Shown here piece after piece: positions 8,449 to 17,491 of a stretch of DNA of 64,000 nt (the first letter of the stretch is position 1; the number at the start of each line of letters is the position of its first letter). The DNA comes from Streptococcus mitis. Lineage in GTDB: Bacteria; Bacillota; Bacilli; Lactobacillales; Streptococcaceae. Below the pieces are notes generated by a model. It searched no databases. It saw nothing but the letters and a program-made list of their open reading frames with translations, and was not told the origin of the DNA. The stretch lies in assembly GCF_016658865.1 (NCBI RefSeq), contig NZ_CP067992.1:763001-827000 (forward strand), in the 5' to 3' direction. The position numbers and the translations under genes are program-made.

Positions 8449-9354
8449 ATGTCAGTAAAAGAAAAAATGCTTGAAATCTTAGAAGGGATTGATATCCGTT
8501 TTAAGGAACCTTTGCATAGCTATAGTTATACAAAAGTAGGTGGAGAGGCTGACTATCTGGTTTTTCCACGAAATCGTTTTGAGTTGGCTCGCGTTGTTAA
8601 ATTTGCCAATCAAGAAAATATCCCTTGGATGGTTCTTGGGAATGCCAGCAACATCATCGTTCGTGATGGTGGGATTCGTGGATTTGTCATCTTGTGTGAC
8701 AAGCTCAATAACGTTTCCGTTGATGGCTATACCATCGAGGCAGAAGCTGGAGCTAACTTGATTGAAACAACTCGCATTGCCCTCCGTCATAGTTTAACTG
8801 GCTTTGAGTTTGCTTGTGGCATTCCTGGGAGTGTCGGTGGTGCTGTCTTTATGAATGCGGGTGCCTATGGTGGCGAGATTGCCCACATCTTGCAGTCTTG
8901 TAAGGTCTTGACCAAGGATGGAGAAATCGAGACTCTGTCTGCCAAGGACTTGTCATTTGGTTACCGCCATTCAGCTATTCAGGAGTCTGGTGCAGTTGTC
9001 TTGTCAGCTAAATTTGCCCTTGCTCCAGGAAGCCATCAGGTTATCAAGCAAGAAATGGATCGTTTGACGCATCTACGTGAACTCAAGCAACCTTTAGAAT
9101 ATCCATCTTGTGGTTCGGTCTTTAAGCGTCCAGTAGGTCATTTTGCAGGTCAATTAATTTCAGAAGCTGGCTTGAAAGGCTATCGTATCGGTGGTGTTGA
9201 AGTATCTGAAAAGCACGCAGGATTTATGATCAATGTCGCAGACGGAACGGCTAAAGACTACGAGGACTTGATTGAGTCTGTTATCGAAAAAGTCAAGGAA
9301 CACTCTGGCGTTACTCTTGAGAGAGAAGTCCGTATTTTAGGTGAAAGCAAGTAG
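8449..9354 (+). CDS. murB: UDP-N-acetylenolpyruvoylglucosamine reductase MurB
   Basis: 301-residue FAD enzyme that makes UDP-MurNAc for peptidoglycan. The FAD-binding segment includes [14 protein letters not shown] and [20 protein letters not shown], and the catalytic serine lies in [11 protein letters not shown]. Full length for the MurB type found in Firmicutes. Start ATG preceded by AAGGAAGAG. The structured potA leader begins right after its stop, so murB and pot may be one transcript with an internal control point. Confidence 0.95.
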   Translation: MSVKEKMLEILEGIDIRFKEPLHSYSYTKVGGEADYLVFPRNRFELARVVKFANQENIPWMVLGNASNIIVRDGGIRGFVILCDKLNNVSVDGYTIEAEAGANLIETTRIALRHSLTGFEFACGIPGSVGGAVFMNAGAYGGEIAHILQSCKVLTKDGEIETLSAKDLSFGYRHSAIQESGAVVLSAKFALAPGSHQVIKQEMDRLTHLRELKQPLEYPSCGSVFKRPVGHFAGQLISEAGLKGYRIGGVEVSEKHAGFMINVADGTAKDYEDLIESVIEKVKEHSGVTLEREVRILGESK

Positions 9355-9495
9355 GAAGCTTTGGCTAAAAAGCTGCTGCTATGTCATGGAAAGGGGGTGA
9401 AAGCCTATCGTCAGTGCAGAAGAATGTAGGCAGTTCAATCTCCTACACGAGGTAGTAGCGGCCTGACAGAGCCCGGATCTGTTAATCTATGAAAA
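9355..9495 (+). ncRNA. Candidate structured leader RNA upstream of potA
   Basis: The 159-bp gap between murB and potA is rich in mutually compatible helices: AGCTTT/AAAGCT (9357-9373), TGTAGG/CCTACA (9425-9430 with 9442-9447), GCTGCTA/TAGTAGC (9375-9381 with 9453-9459, one G-U) and GTCAG/CTGAC (9410-9414 with 9463-9467). The last two would interlock as a pseudoknot. No clear terminator follows, so any switch would more likely act on the potA ribosome site. I do not recognise a named RNA family; helices were found by eye only. Confidence 0.5.
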
Positions 9496-9513
9496 AGAAG
9501 GAATAAATGACAA

Positions 9514-10671
9514 TTGAAAAAACCAATTATTGAATTCAAAAACGTCTCTAAAGTTTTTGAAGACAGCAACACCAAGGTTCTCAAAGACATCAACTTTGAG
9601 TTGGAAGAAGGGAAATTCTACACCCTTTTAGGCGCATCTGGTTCAGGGAAATCAACTATCCTTAACATCATTGCAGGTTTATTGGATGCGACGACAGGAG
9701 ATATTTTACTGGATGGTGTCCGTATCAATGATATCCCAACCAACAAGCGAGACGTCCATACGGTCTTCCAATCCTATGCCTTGTTTCCACATATGAATGT
9801 GTTTGAAAATGTTGCTTTTCCGCTCCGCTTGCGCAAGATTGACAAGAAAGAAATCGAGAAACGCGTAGCGGAAGTTCTCAAGATGGTTCAGTTGGAAGGG
9901 TATGAAAAACGTTCCATTCGTAAACTTTCTGGAGGACAACGTCAGCGTGTGGCTATTGCCCGTGCCATCATCAACCAACCCCGTGTGGTTTTGTTGGACG
10001 AGCCTTTGTCAGCGTTGGACTTGAAATTAAGAACAGACATGCAGTACGAACTGCGTGAACTGCAACAACGATTGGGTATTACCTTTGTTTTTGTCACTCA
10101 CGATCAGGAAGAAGCACTTGCCATGAGTGACTGGATTTTCGTTATGAATGATGGTGAGATTGTCCAGTCTGGAACTCCTGTGGACATCTACGATGAGCCG
10201 ATCAACCACTTTGTTGCCACCTTTATCGGTGAGTCAAATATCTTGCCAGGAACCATGATTGAGGACTACTTGGTTGAGTTTAACGGCAAACGCTTCGAAG
10301 CGGTCGATGGAGGGATGAAGCCAAATGAACCTGTTGAAGTCGTGATTCGTCCAGAGGACTTGCGCATTACCCTTCCTGAAGAAGGCAAGCTCCAAGTTAA
10401 GGTCGATACCCAGCTCTTCCGTGGGGTGCACTATGAAATTATCGCCTATGATGAACTTGGAAATGAATGGATGATCCACTCGACTCGTAAGGCCATCGTG
10501 GGTGAGGAAATCGGTTTGGACTTTGAGCCAGAAGATATCCACATCATGCGTCTCAACGAAACCGAAGAAGAGTTCGATGCTCGTATCGAAGAATACGTGG
10601 AAATTGAAGAGCAAGAAGCAGGTCTGATCAATGCAATCGAGGAGGAAAGAGATGAAGAAAACAAGCTCTAA
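9514..10671 (+). CDS. potA: Spermidine/putrescine ABC transporter ATPase PotA (TTG start)
   Basis: 385-residue ATPase with Walker [10 protein letters not shown], signature LSGGQRQR, Walker [13 protein letters not shown] and H-loop VTHDQEEA, then the C-terminal TOBE regulatory domain (about 235-350). It powers polyamine uptake through PotBC. The start is TTG at 9514, spaced correctly from AAGGAA; the nearby ATG at 9507 is out of frame and opens only an eight-codon frame. Overlaps potB. Confidence 0.95.
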   Translation: MKKPIIEFKNVSKVFEDSNTKVLKDINFELEEGKFYTLLGASGSGKSTILNIIAGLLDATTGDILLDGVRINDIPTNKRDVHTVFQSYALFPHMNVFENVAFPLRLRKIDKKEIEKRVAEVLKMVQLEGYEKRSIRKLSGGQRQRVAIARAIINQPRVVLLDEPLSALDLKLRTDMQYELRELQQRLGITFVFVTHDQEEALAMSDWIFVMNDGEIVQSGTPVDIYDEPINHFVATFIGESNILPGTMIEDYLVEFNGKRFEAVDGGMKPNEPVEVVIRPEDLRITLPEEGKLQVKVDTQLFRGVHYEIIAYDELGNEWMIHSTRKAIVGEEIGLDFEPEDIHIMRLNETEEEFDARIEEYVEIEEQEAGLINAIEEERDEENKL

Positions 10672-11458
10672 ACTCTTTGTAGTGCCCTACATGCTCTGGA
10701 TTGCCCTCTTTGTATTGGCACCCTTGGTCTTGATTTTCGGTCAATCCTTTTTCAACATCGAAGGCCAGTTCAGTTTAGAAAATTACAAATCCTACTTTGC
10801 GTCACAAAACTTGACCTATCTAAAAATGAGTTTCAACTCTGTACTCTATGCAGGAATTGTGACCTTTGTAACCCTCCTTATCAGCTATCCAACAGCCCTC
10901 TTTTTGACCCGTCTCAAGCACCGTCAACTCTGGCTCATGCTTATTATCCTGCCAACTTGGATCAATTTGCTCCTCAAGGCCTATGCCTTTATCGGAATTT
11001 TTGGTCAAAATGGCTCTATTAACCAATTTTTGGAATTTATCGGAATCGGTTCGCAACAGTTGCTCTTTACTGATTTCTCCTTTATTTTTGTCGCAAGCTA
11101 CATCGAGCTTCCCTTTATGATTTTGCCCATTTTCAATGTCTTGGACGATATGGATAACAACCTCATCAATGCCAGCTATGACCTCGGTGCGACCAAGTGG
11201 GAGACTTTCCGTCATGTCATCTTCCCTCTGTCTATGAACGGCGTGCGAAGTGGAGTTCAATCCGTCTTTATCCCAAGCTTGAGTCTCTTCATGCTGACCC
11301 GTTTGATTGGTGGGAACCGCGTTATCACCTTGGGGACAGCCATTGAGCAGAATTTCCTAACCAATGACAACTACGGTATGGGTTCAACCATCGGTGTGAT
11401 TCTCATTCTGACCATGTTCATCACCATGTGGGTGACCAAGGAAAGGAGAGAACGATGA
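10652..11458 (+). CDS. potB: Spermidine/putrescine ABC transporter permease PotB
   Basis: 268-residue permease with about six membrane segments and the EAA-type loop [17 protein letters not shown]. The start at ATG 10652 is chosen because it follows GGAGGAAAGAG; an earlier in-frame ATG at 10631 lacks such a site. It overlaps the end of potA by 20 bases and its stop overlaps the potC ATG (ATGA), indicating coupled translation. Confidence 0.94.
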   Translation: MKKTSSKLFVVPYMLWIALFVLAPLVLIFGQSFFNIEGQFSLENYKSYFASQNLTYLKMSFNSVLYAGIVTFVTLLISYPTALFLTRLKHRQLWLMLIILPTWINLLLKAYAFIGIFGQNGSINQFLEFIGIGSQQLLFTDFSFIFVASYIELPFMILPIFNVLDDMDNNLINASYDLGATKWETFRHVIFPLSMNGVRSGVQSVFIPSLSLFMLTRLIGGNRVITLGTAIEQNFLTNDNYGMGSTIGVILILTMFITMWVTKERRER

Positions 11459-12228
11459 AAAAATTTGCCAACCTTTATCTGGGACTGGTCTTTCTTGTCC
11501 TCTACCTGCCGATTTTTTACTTGATTGGCTACGCCTTTAATGCAGGCAATGACATGAATAGCTTTACAGGCTTTAGCTTGAGCCATTTTAAAACCATGTT
11601 TGGCGATGGTCGCCTTATGTTGATTGTGACTCAGACCTTTTTCTTGGCCTTCCTGTCAGCCTTGATTGCGACCATTATCGGGACTTTTGGAGCTATTTAC
11701 ATTTACCAGTCTCGTAAGAAATACCAAGAAGCCTTTCTTTCACTCAATAATATCCTCATGGTTGCGCCTGACGTTATGATTGGTGCCAGCTTCTTGATTC
11801 TCTTTACTCAACTCAAGTTTTCACTTGGCTTTGTGACCGTTCTATCTAGTCATGTGGCCTTCTCCATTCCTATCGTGGTATTAATGGTCTTGCCACGTCT
11901 CAAGGAAATGAACGGCGATATGATTCATGCGGCCTATGACCTTGGTGCCAGTCAATTTCAGATGTTCAAGGAAATTATGCTTCCTTACCTGACTCCGTCT
12001 ATCATTGCTGGTTATTTCATGGCCTTCACCTATTCGCTAGATGACTTTGCCGTGACCTTCTTCGTAACGGGAAATGGCTTTTCAACCCTGTCAGTCGAAA
12101 TTTACTCTCGTGCTCGTAAAGGGATTTCGCTTGAAATCAATGCCCTGTCTGCCCTTGTCTTTCTCTTTAGTATTATCCTAGTTGTTGGCTATTACTTTAT
12201 CTCACGTGAGAAGGAGGAGCAAGCATGA
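11455..12228 (+). CDS. potC: Spermidine/putrescine ABC transporter permease PotC
   Basis: 257-residue second permease, six hydrophobic segments, with the EAA loop HAAYDLGASQFQMFKEI around residues 160-176. Start ATG 11455 overlaps the potB stop and follows AAAGGAGAGA. The stop overlaps potD in the same ATGA manner. Together with PotB it forms the polyamine channel. Confidence 0.94.
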   Translation: MKKFANLYLGLVFLVLYLPIFYLIGYAFNAGNDMNSFTGFSLSHFKTMFGDGRLMLIVTQTFFLAFLSALIATIIGTFGAIYIYQSRKKYQEAFLSLNNILMVAPDVMIGASFLILFTQLKFSLGFVTVLSSHVAFSIPIVVLMVLPRLKEMNGDMIHAAYDLGASQFQMFKEIMLPYLTPSIIAGYFMAFTYSLDDFAVTFFVTGNGFSTLSVEIYSRARKGISLEINALSALVFLFSIILVVGYYFISREKEEQA

Positions 12229-13295
12229 AAAAACTCTATTCATTTTTAGCAGGAATTGCAGCGATTATCCTGGTCTTGTGGGGAATTGCGACGCATCTCG
12301 ATAGTAAAATCAATAGCCGAGATAGTCAAAAACTGGTTATCTACAACTGGGGTGACTATATCGATCCTGAACTCCTGACTCAGTTCACAGAAGAAACAGG
12401 CATCCAAGTCCAGTACGAGACCTTTGACTCCAACGAAGCCATGTACACCAAGATCAAGCAGGGTGGAACGACCTACGATATTGCCATTCCTAGTGAATAC
12501 ATGATTAACAAGATGAAGGACGAAGACCTCTTGGTACCACTTGATTATTCAAAACTTGAAGGTCTTGAAAATATCGGACCAGAGTTCCTCAACCAGTCCT
12601 TTGACCCAGGCAATAAATTCTCCATCCCTTACTTCTGGGGTACCTTGGGAATTGTCTACAATGAAACCATGGTAGATGAGGCGCCTGAGCATTGGGATGA
12701 CCTTTGGAAACCAGAGTATAAGAACTCTATCATGCTCTTTGATGGGGCGCGTGAGGTATTGGGACTCGGGCTTAACTCGCTTGGTTACAGCCTCAACTCC
12801 AAGGATACCCAGCAGTTGGGAGAAACAGTGGATAAGCTCTATAAATTGACTCCAAATATCAAGGCTATCGTTGCCGACGAGATGAAGGGATACATGATTC
12901 AGAACAACGCTGCTATCGGTGTGACCTTCTCTGGTGAAGCCAGCCAAATGTTAGAAAAAAATGAAAATCTACGCTATGTGGTTCCGACTGAGGCCAGCAA
13001 CCTTTGGTTTGACAATATGGTCATTCCCAAAACAGTCAAAAACCAAGATGCAGCCTATGCCTTTATCAACTTTATGTTGAAACCCGAAAATGCCCTCAAA
13101 AATGCAGAGTATGTCGGCTATTCAACACCAAACCTACCAGCTAAGGAATTACTCCCAGAGGAGAAAAAAGAAGACAAGGCCTTCTATCCAGATGCTGAAA
13201 CCATGAAACACCTAGAAGTTTATGAGAAATTTGACCATAAATGGACAGGAAAATATAGCGACCTCTTCCTACAGTTTAAAATGTATCGGAAGTAG
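12225..13295 (+). CDS. potD: Spermidine/putrescine-binding protein PotD
   Basis: 356-residue extracellular polyamine receptor. The N-terminal hydrophobic segment (about 5-21) is an anchor or signal. The mature start LVIYNWGDYIDPELL and the segments YDIAIPSEYMI and YFWGTLGIVYN are diagnostic for PotD/PotF receptors, with the polyamine-coordinating aromatic and acidic residues. No lipobox Cys is visible, so it is probably held by its uncleaved N-terminal helix. Last gene of the operon, followed by a strong terminator. Confidence 0.94.
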   Translation: MKKLYSFLAGIAAIILVLWGIATHLDSKINSRDSQKLVIYNWGDYIDPELLTQFTEETGIQVQYETFDSNEAMYTKIKQGGTTYDIAIPSEYMINKMKDEDLLVPLDYSKLEGLENIGPEFLNQSFDPGNKFSIPYFWGTLGIVYNETMVDEAPEHWDDLWKPEYKNSIMLFDGAREVLGLGLNSLGYSLNSKDTQQLGETVDKLYKLTPNIKAIVADEMKGYMIQNNAAIGVTFSGEASQMLEKNENLRYVVPTEASNLWFDNMVIPKTVKNQDAAYAFINFMLKPENALKNAEYVGYSTPNLPAKELLPEEKKEDKAFYPDAETMKHLEVYEKFDHKWTGKYSDLFLQFKMYRK

Positions 13296-13308
13296 GAGAT
13301 AAACGTAA

Positions 13309-13345
13309 GAAAACGAATCAGTCAAGCTGGTTCGTTTTTTCTTTT
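13309..13345 (+). terminator. Terminator of the pot operon
   Basis: Stem AAACGAATCAG / CTGGTTCGTTT with a short loop, then a run of T. It cleanly separates potD from the CRISPR-Cas locus. Confidence 0.85.
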
Positions 13346-13364
13346 AAAAAAGTACAAAAAATAG

Positions 13365-13392
13365 TTGACAATTTTTTGAAAAGTGATAGACT
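13365..13392 (+). promoter_or_regulatory. Promoter for cas1-cas2
   Basis: TTGACA (13365-13370), 16 bases, then TAGACT (13387-13392). A GAGGAGGGAAA ribosome site precedes the cas1 ATG at 13428. Confidence 0.6.
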
Positions 13393-13427
13393 AGTATCCT
13401 TTATGATTTGAGGAGGGAAAGTGATAG

Positions 13428-14435
13428 ATGAGTGATTTATTTGTACAAAAATCGGACTATTTTTTAGGTCTATCCAATCAGAAAATCATCATAAAAAATA
13501 GTCAGCGAGAAATCGAGAGAGAAGTATCCATCTACCTTGTCGACAATCTTTTAATTTTTGGTCAGGCTCAAATAAGTACGCAATTATTGAGAGCTTTAGC
13601 AAGGGAGAATATTAATGTCTACTATTTTTCTAGCGAGGGTAAATTTTTGGCTTGTTTAGATTCTTATCGTCAAGAAGACTTTGATAAGCAAGAGAAACAA
13701 GTCAGGGCTTGCCTAGGCCAAGACTTTTGTCTAGTTCTTTCAAAGGAAATCGTATCTGCTAAAGTTAAGCATCAACTTTCCTTGTTGAAAAGCTATAATC
13801 AAGATGGAATCTTGTCAGTAGATGAATTTGGACGTTTTCATTTAACCCTTCAGAAAATAAAGGAGGCAGAGTCCATCTCGCAGATAATGGGGTATGAAGG
13901 TCGTATTGCGAAATCTTATTTTTACTATCTGAGCTTACTAGTACCGGATTCTTTTCGTTTTCATGGTCGTAGAACGCGTCCTGCTGAGGATTGTTTCAAC
14001 TGTTTGCTTAATTTTGGTTACACCATTCTTTATTCCTGCTTTTTGGGTTTGATACGGAAAAATGGCTTAAGTTATGGATTTGGTATCCTACATCAGAGCC
14101 ATGGTCATCACGCTTGTCTTGCGAGCGATTTGATGGAGGAGTGGAGACCAGTCATTGTAGACAATACGATCATGCAATTGATTTTGGAAGAGAGTTTAAA
14201 AGATGAGCATTTTGAAACAAAGGCTGATGGTACTTTTATTTTAAAAGATGAGGGAAGGAAAGTATTTCTTCTAGCTATGAGAGAGAGGATGCTAGAGATA
14301 CATCAGTATATCGAGCTGGATAAAAAGCGCTATTCTTTCTTTTACACGACTGACCAGCAGATTAAGCGCTTGATTCGGGCTTTTGAACAGCAGGATAGTC
14401 ATTTGTATGTAACAGCCTATACAGGAGAAGAGTGA
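13428..14435 (+). CDS. cas1: CRISPR adaptation nuclease Cas1 (type III-A associated)
   Basis: 335-residue Cas1, the metal-dependent integrase that inserts new spacers. The N-terminal beta-rich domain runs to about residue 85 and the C-terminal helical catalytic domain carries GYEGRIAKSYF (catalytic Glu157) and the His/Asp cluster SHGHHACLASDLMEEWRP (His225-228, Asp234, Glu237-238). All are intact, so spacer acquisition should be possible. The ATGA overlap with cas2 indicates co-translation. Separated from the effector operon by the CRISPR array. Confidence 0.95.
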   Translation: MSDLFVQKSDYFLGLSNQKIIIKNSQREIEREVSIYLVDNLLIFGQAQISTQLLRALARENINVYYFSSEGKFLACLDSYRQEDFDKQEKQVRACLGQDFCLVLSKEIVSAKVKHQLSLLKSYNQDGILSVDEFGRFHLTLQKIKEAESISQIMGYEGRIAKSYFYYLSLLVPDSFRFHGRRTRPAEDCFNCLLNFGYTILYSCFLGLIRKNGLSYGFGILHQSHGHHACLASDLMEEWRPVIVDNTIMQLILEESLKDEHFETKADGTFILKDEGRKVFLLAMRERMLEIHQYIELDKKRYSFFYTTDQQIKRLIRAFEQQDSHLYVTAYTGEE

Positions 14436-14764
14436 TGGGATTATATTATCATTTATCAGGAGAAGAAAAGGAATTTGCTAAAAAGAAATCCCTCTTTTGT
14501 CTGATAATCTACGATATTATTAGCAATAAAAGAAGATTACGATTAGCTAAATTGTTAGAAGGATTTGGGATGAGAGTCCAACGCTCTTGTTTTGAGGTTG
14601 ACCTAGAGAAGGCTAGTTATCAAGTCTTGATTCGAGAATTGGAATATTTTTATGATCCTAGCGAATTTGATAATATTATTGTCTATGTTGGGAATCGAGA
14701 AGAGACTATTCGTTTGAATACCGATGATAGAGAGCTAGAAGATGCAGATTGTTTGTTTTTTTGA
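14432..14764 (+). CDS. cas2: CRISPR adaptation protein Cas2
   Basis: 110-residue ferredoxin-fold partner of Cas1 in the spacer-integration complex. The first strand contains the conserved Asp (LIIYDIISNKRR, typical YDI...R pattern), followed by KLLEGFGMRVQRSCFEVDL. Normal length. It overlaps cas1 by four bases and ends 93 bases before the first repeat, so the intervening DNA is the leader. Confidence 0.95.
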   Translation: MMGLYYHLSGEEKEFAKKKSLFCLIIYDIISNKRRLRLAKLLEGFGMRVQRSCFEVDLEKASYQVLIRELEYFYDPSEFDNIIVYVGNREETIRLNTDDRELEDADCLFF

Positions 14765-14857
14765 TGTGAAAACTCTTACAATTTATGGTATACTATAATT
14801 AGTTTCCAAATAGGTTATATCTTGTGTTTGTTTTTAAATCCAACCACAAAATATGGG
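14765..14857 (+). promoter_or_regulatory. CRISPR leader with pre-crRNA promoter
   Basis: 93-bp AT-rich gap between cas2 and the first repeat. It contains an extended -10, TGGTATACT, overlapping a second TATAAT. The leader is placed here because the first repeats are the most uniform, whereas the opposite end finishes in a truncated repeat. Confidence 0.7.
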
Positions 14858-15240
14858 GTATAAGAACCTATCCACCTCGAGAGGGGACGGAAACTTATAG
14901 TCAACTGGGAATATAACTCCTCCTTGAGCTCCAACAGTATAAGAACCTATCCACCTCGAGAGGGGCCGGAAACTTATTTAACTCGGTATCTTGGTATTTT
15001 TTGTCAGGTATAAGAACCTATCTACCTCGAGAGGGGACGGAAACTGAGTCGGAGAGTCACTTTCTTCAAATCCAGGGATCGAACGGTATAAGAACCTATC
15101 CACCTCGAGAGGGGACGGAAACTTATAAGTCCCAAAAACAACATTGTCATTGTCGTTTGGTATAAGAACCTATCTACCTCGCGAGGGGCCGGAAACGGAT
15201 AAGAGCCATCAGACTCCTCCCACCACCATCCGTATAGATA

Positions 15241-15413
15241 CCTATCTACCTCGAGAGGGGACGTAAACTTATTTGTTCCCAATTAAATTCAGGTTTTGCG
15301 TAAGTAAACCACCCTAATCACCTCGCGAGGGGCCGGAAACAGTGTAATCACCTGAATTGCAGATGTCATATGTAGTCGTATAAGAACCTATCCACCTCGA
15401 GAGGGGACGGAAA
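15241..15413 (+). repeat. Intra-array duplication, copy 1
   Basis: 173 bp (part of one repeat, two spacers, one diverged repeat and most of the next repeat) are repeated at 16205-16377, offset 964 bp. Both copies share the private change ACGTAAAC in the first repeat's tag, so the block was copied as a unit. Confidence 0.9.
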
Positions 15414-16204
15414 CCCTACAACGAGTCCGGCTTTAATTGTTTTTGGTTTGTGTATAAGAAAAGAACCTATCCACCTCGAGAGGGGACGGAAACGCAATCA
15501 ATCCAAGTACGAAACCGATAAAGAAAATTGGGTATAAGAACCTATCTACCTCGAGAGGGGCCGGAAACTCATTTGTTCCCAATTAAATTCAGGTTTTGCG
15601 TAAGTAAACCACCCTAATCACCTCGCGAGGGGCCGGAAATGCTGGATAACTGATTGCTTGTTCGAAAGTCTCACCTTTATCGTATAGCTATCTATCTACC
15701 TCGAGAGGGGACGGAAACTTTGGTCAACAATTCTGTTAGTTCTTCAAATTTCAGTATAAGAACCTATCTACCTCGAGAGGGGACGGAAACCCCTTGTTGT
15801 TTTGGATGTAGTGAGCAATTGATTTGCCGGTTTGTATAAGAACCTATCCACCTCGAGAGGGGCCGGAAATCCCCACCGCATTCCTTTAATACCGTGGTAC
15901 TGAAAAGTATAGAAATCTTCTTACCTCGGGAGGGGCCGGAAATGCTCCAAGAACATGTGTATCTGTAAGTGCCATATTTCTTGTAGAACAACCTATTCAC
16001 CCCGCAAGGGGCCGGAAACCACGCTCTAAATTTTGGAATCATCTCAAATCCTCGTATAGCCACCTATCTACCTCGCGAGGGGACGGAAACTCTGCTTGTT
16101 TTACTTGTGTAGCATGGTCTTGGGTATAAGAACCTATCTACCTCGAGAGGGGACGGAAACCAGATGATACAACTTGAGAGATAATCTTGAAAGCAGTATA
16201 AGAA

Positions 16205-16377
16205 CCTATCTACCTCGAGAGGGGACGTAAACTTATTTGTTCCCAATTAAATTCAGGTTTTGCGTAAGTAAACCACCCTAATCACCTCGCGAGGGGCCGG
16301 AAACAGTGTAATCACCTGAATTGCAGATGTCATATGTAGTCGTATAAGAACCTATCCACCTCGAGAGGGGACGGAAA
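16205..16377 (+). repeat. Intra-array duplication, copy 2
   Basis: Second copy of the block at 15241-15413. The spacer from this block also appears a third time at 15569-15603 with the same diverged repeat after it, but a different following spacer. Confidence 0.9.
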
Positions 16378-17491
16378 GGTCGTAATTTTTTCCATTGTCT
16401 TAGTTTGAACAGTATAAGAACCTATCTACCTCGCGAGGGGCCGGAAACCCTTTCCACGCATCATTAATCTGCTTAACTGCAGATTCAGGTATAGAAACCT
16501 ATTTACCTCGGGAGGGACCGAAAACTCTTAAATGTAAAGGAAAAAGTACAAAATTTTGTACGTATAATTACCTATCCATCTCGAAAGGGGCCGGAAACAA
16601 AATCCCGTTCTCAATGTGGATTACACCTTGAGAAATAGTATAGATACCTATCTACCTCGGGAGGGGCCGGAAACAGATTGTAAAAAGCATTGATTGAAAT
16701 TTTTTCAAAGTATAAGAACCTATCTACCTCGAGAGGGGCCGGAAACACCCAGCCGAATCCAGCTTGTTCTAGTTCTTTGCGGGTATAGGTACTTATCAAC
16801 CTCGGTAGGGGCCGGAAACCAGTTCCAGTATACACGTTGATTTTTTGAGTACGCTCGTATAGCTACCTATCTACCTCGCGAGGGGCCGGAAACTGATTGT
16901 ATGTGCAATACTGATGTGTCTTGATGGTATAGAACCCTATTTACCTCGCGAGAGGCCGGAAACCTTCCCTGTTGCCGTTTTAAAGCTAGGGTTATCAGTA
17001 TAGCTACCTATCTACCTCGCGAGGGGCCGGGAACTATTTAGTTGTAATCAAACCATCTGGCTCTATTTTGAATTCTGTATAGCTACCTACCTCGAGAGGG
17101 GCCGGAAACATAGATGGGAAGTATTCAAAATCAGCGTTTCCATCGTATAGATATCTATCTACCTCGAAAGGGGACGGAAACAGAATTGCTAAAAGGGTCA
17201 TAATGTAAGACGCAATATGTATAGCTCCCTATCTACCTCGAGAGGGGCCGGAAACTTTATTACCGCAGCAGTAAGGGATGTCAAACCTGTAACGGTATAG
17301 ACACCTATCTACCTCGAGAGGGGTCGGAAACTGTCCATTGACAATATTGACAAAAGTATTCTCAACTTCTCCGTATAGCTACCTATCTACCTCGAGAGGG
17401 GACAGTTTCATAAGGGCAAAGGATTCCAAAAGTAAAAGAAAAAAGCGCTCATGAGAAAGCAAAAGCGCAATTGTATCAATAAAGGAGGCAT

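Larger units (their letters stand above)
14858..17409 (+). CRISPR. Type III-A CRISPR array, 35 degenerate repeats and 34 spacers
   Basis: Repeats are 37 bp, start GTATAAGAACC or GTATAGCTACC, centre on ACCTCGAGAGGGG and end in the 8-base tag ACGGAAAC or CCGGAAAC. First repeat 14858-14894; last 17373-17409, whose 3' tag is destroyed. Spacers are 33-43 bp. Repeat 9 (15452-15493) has a 5-base AAGAA insertion; repeat 31 (17077-17109) lacks 4 bases; repeats at 15304, 15604 and 16268 have a different 5' half (GTAAACCACCCTAATC). Thirty-one spacers are distinct: the one at 15269 recurs at 15569 (one base different) and 16233, and the one at 15341 recurs at 16305. As I recall it, the repeat is close to that of the S. 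thermophilus Csm system. Confidence 0.97.

Noticed and set aside
9507-9533. Eight-codon frame beginning with ATG before potA as a leader peptide gene
   Set aside because: It shares the potA ribosome site and shows no codon pattern; kept only as a remark on the potA start.
15022-16835. Minus-strand reading frames within the CRISPR array (for example 15022-15282, 15764-16063, 16611-16835)
   Set aside because: They repeat the translated repeat unit (PLEVDR-like text) and arise from the periodic array; no ribosome sites or family matches.
14858-17300. TATAAG/TATAAT-like hexamers at the start of every CRISPR repeat as internal promoters
   Set aside because: Spacers give no consistently placed -35, so the hexamer is more simply part of the repeat.
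17337-17378. TTGACA motifs in the last spacer as a cas6 promoter
   Set aside because: No -10 at acceptable distance (spacings 13, 21 or 30 bases).
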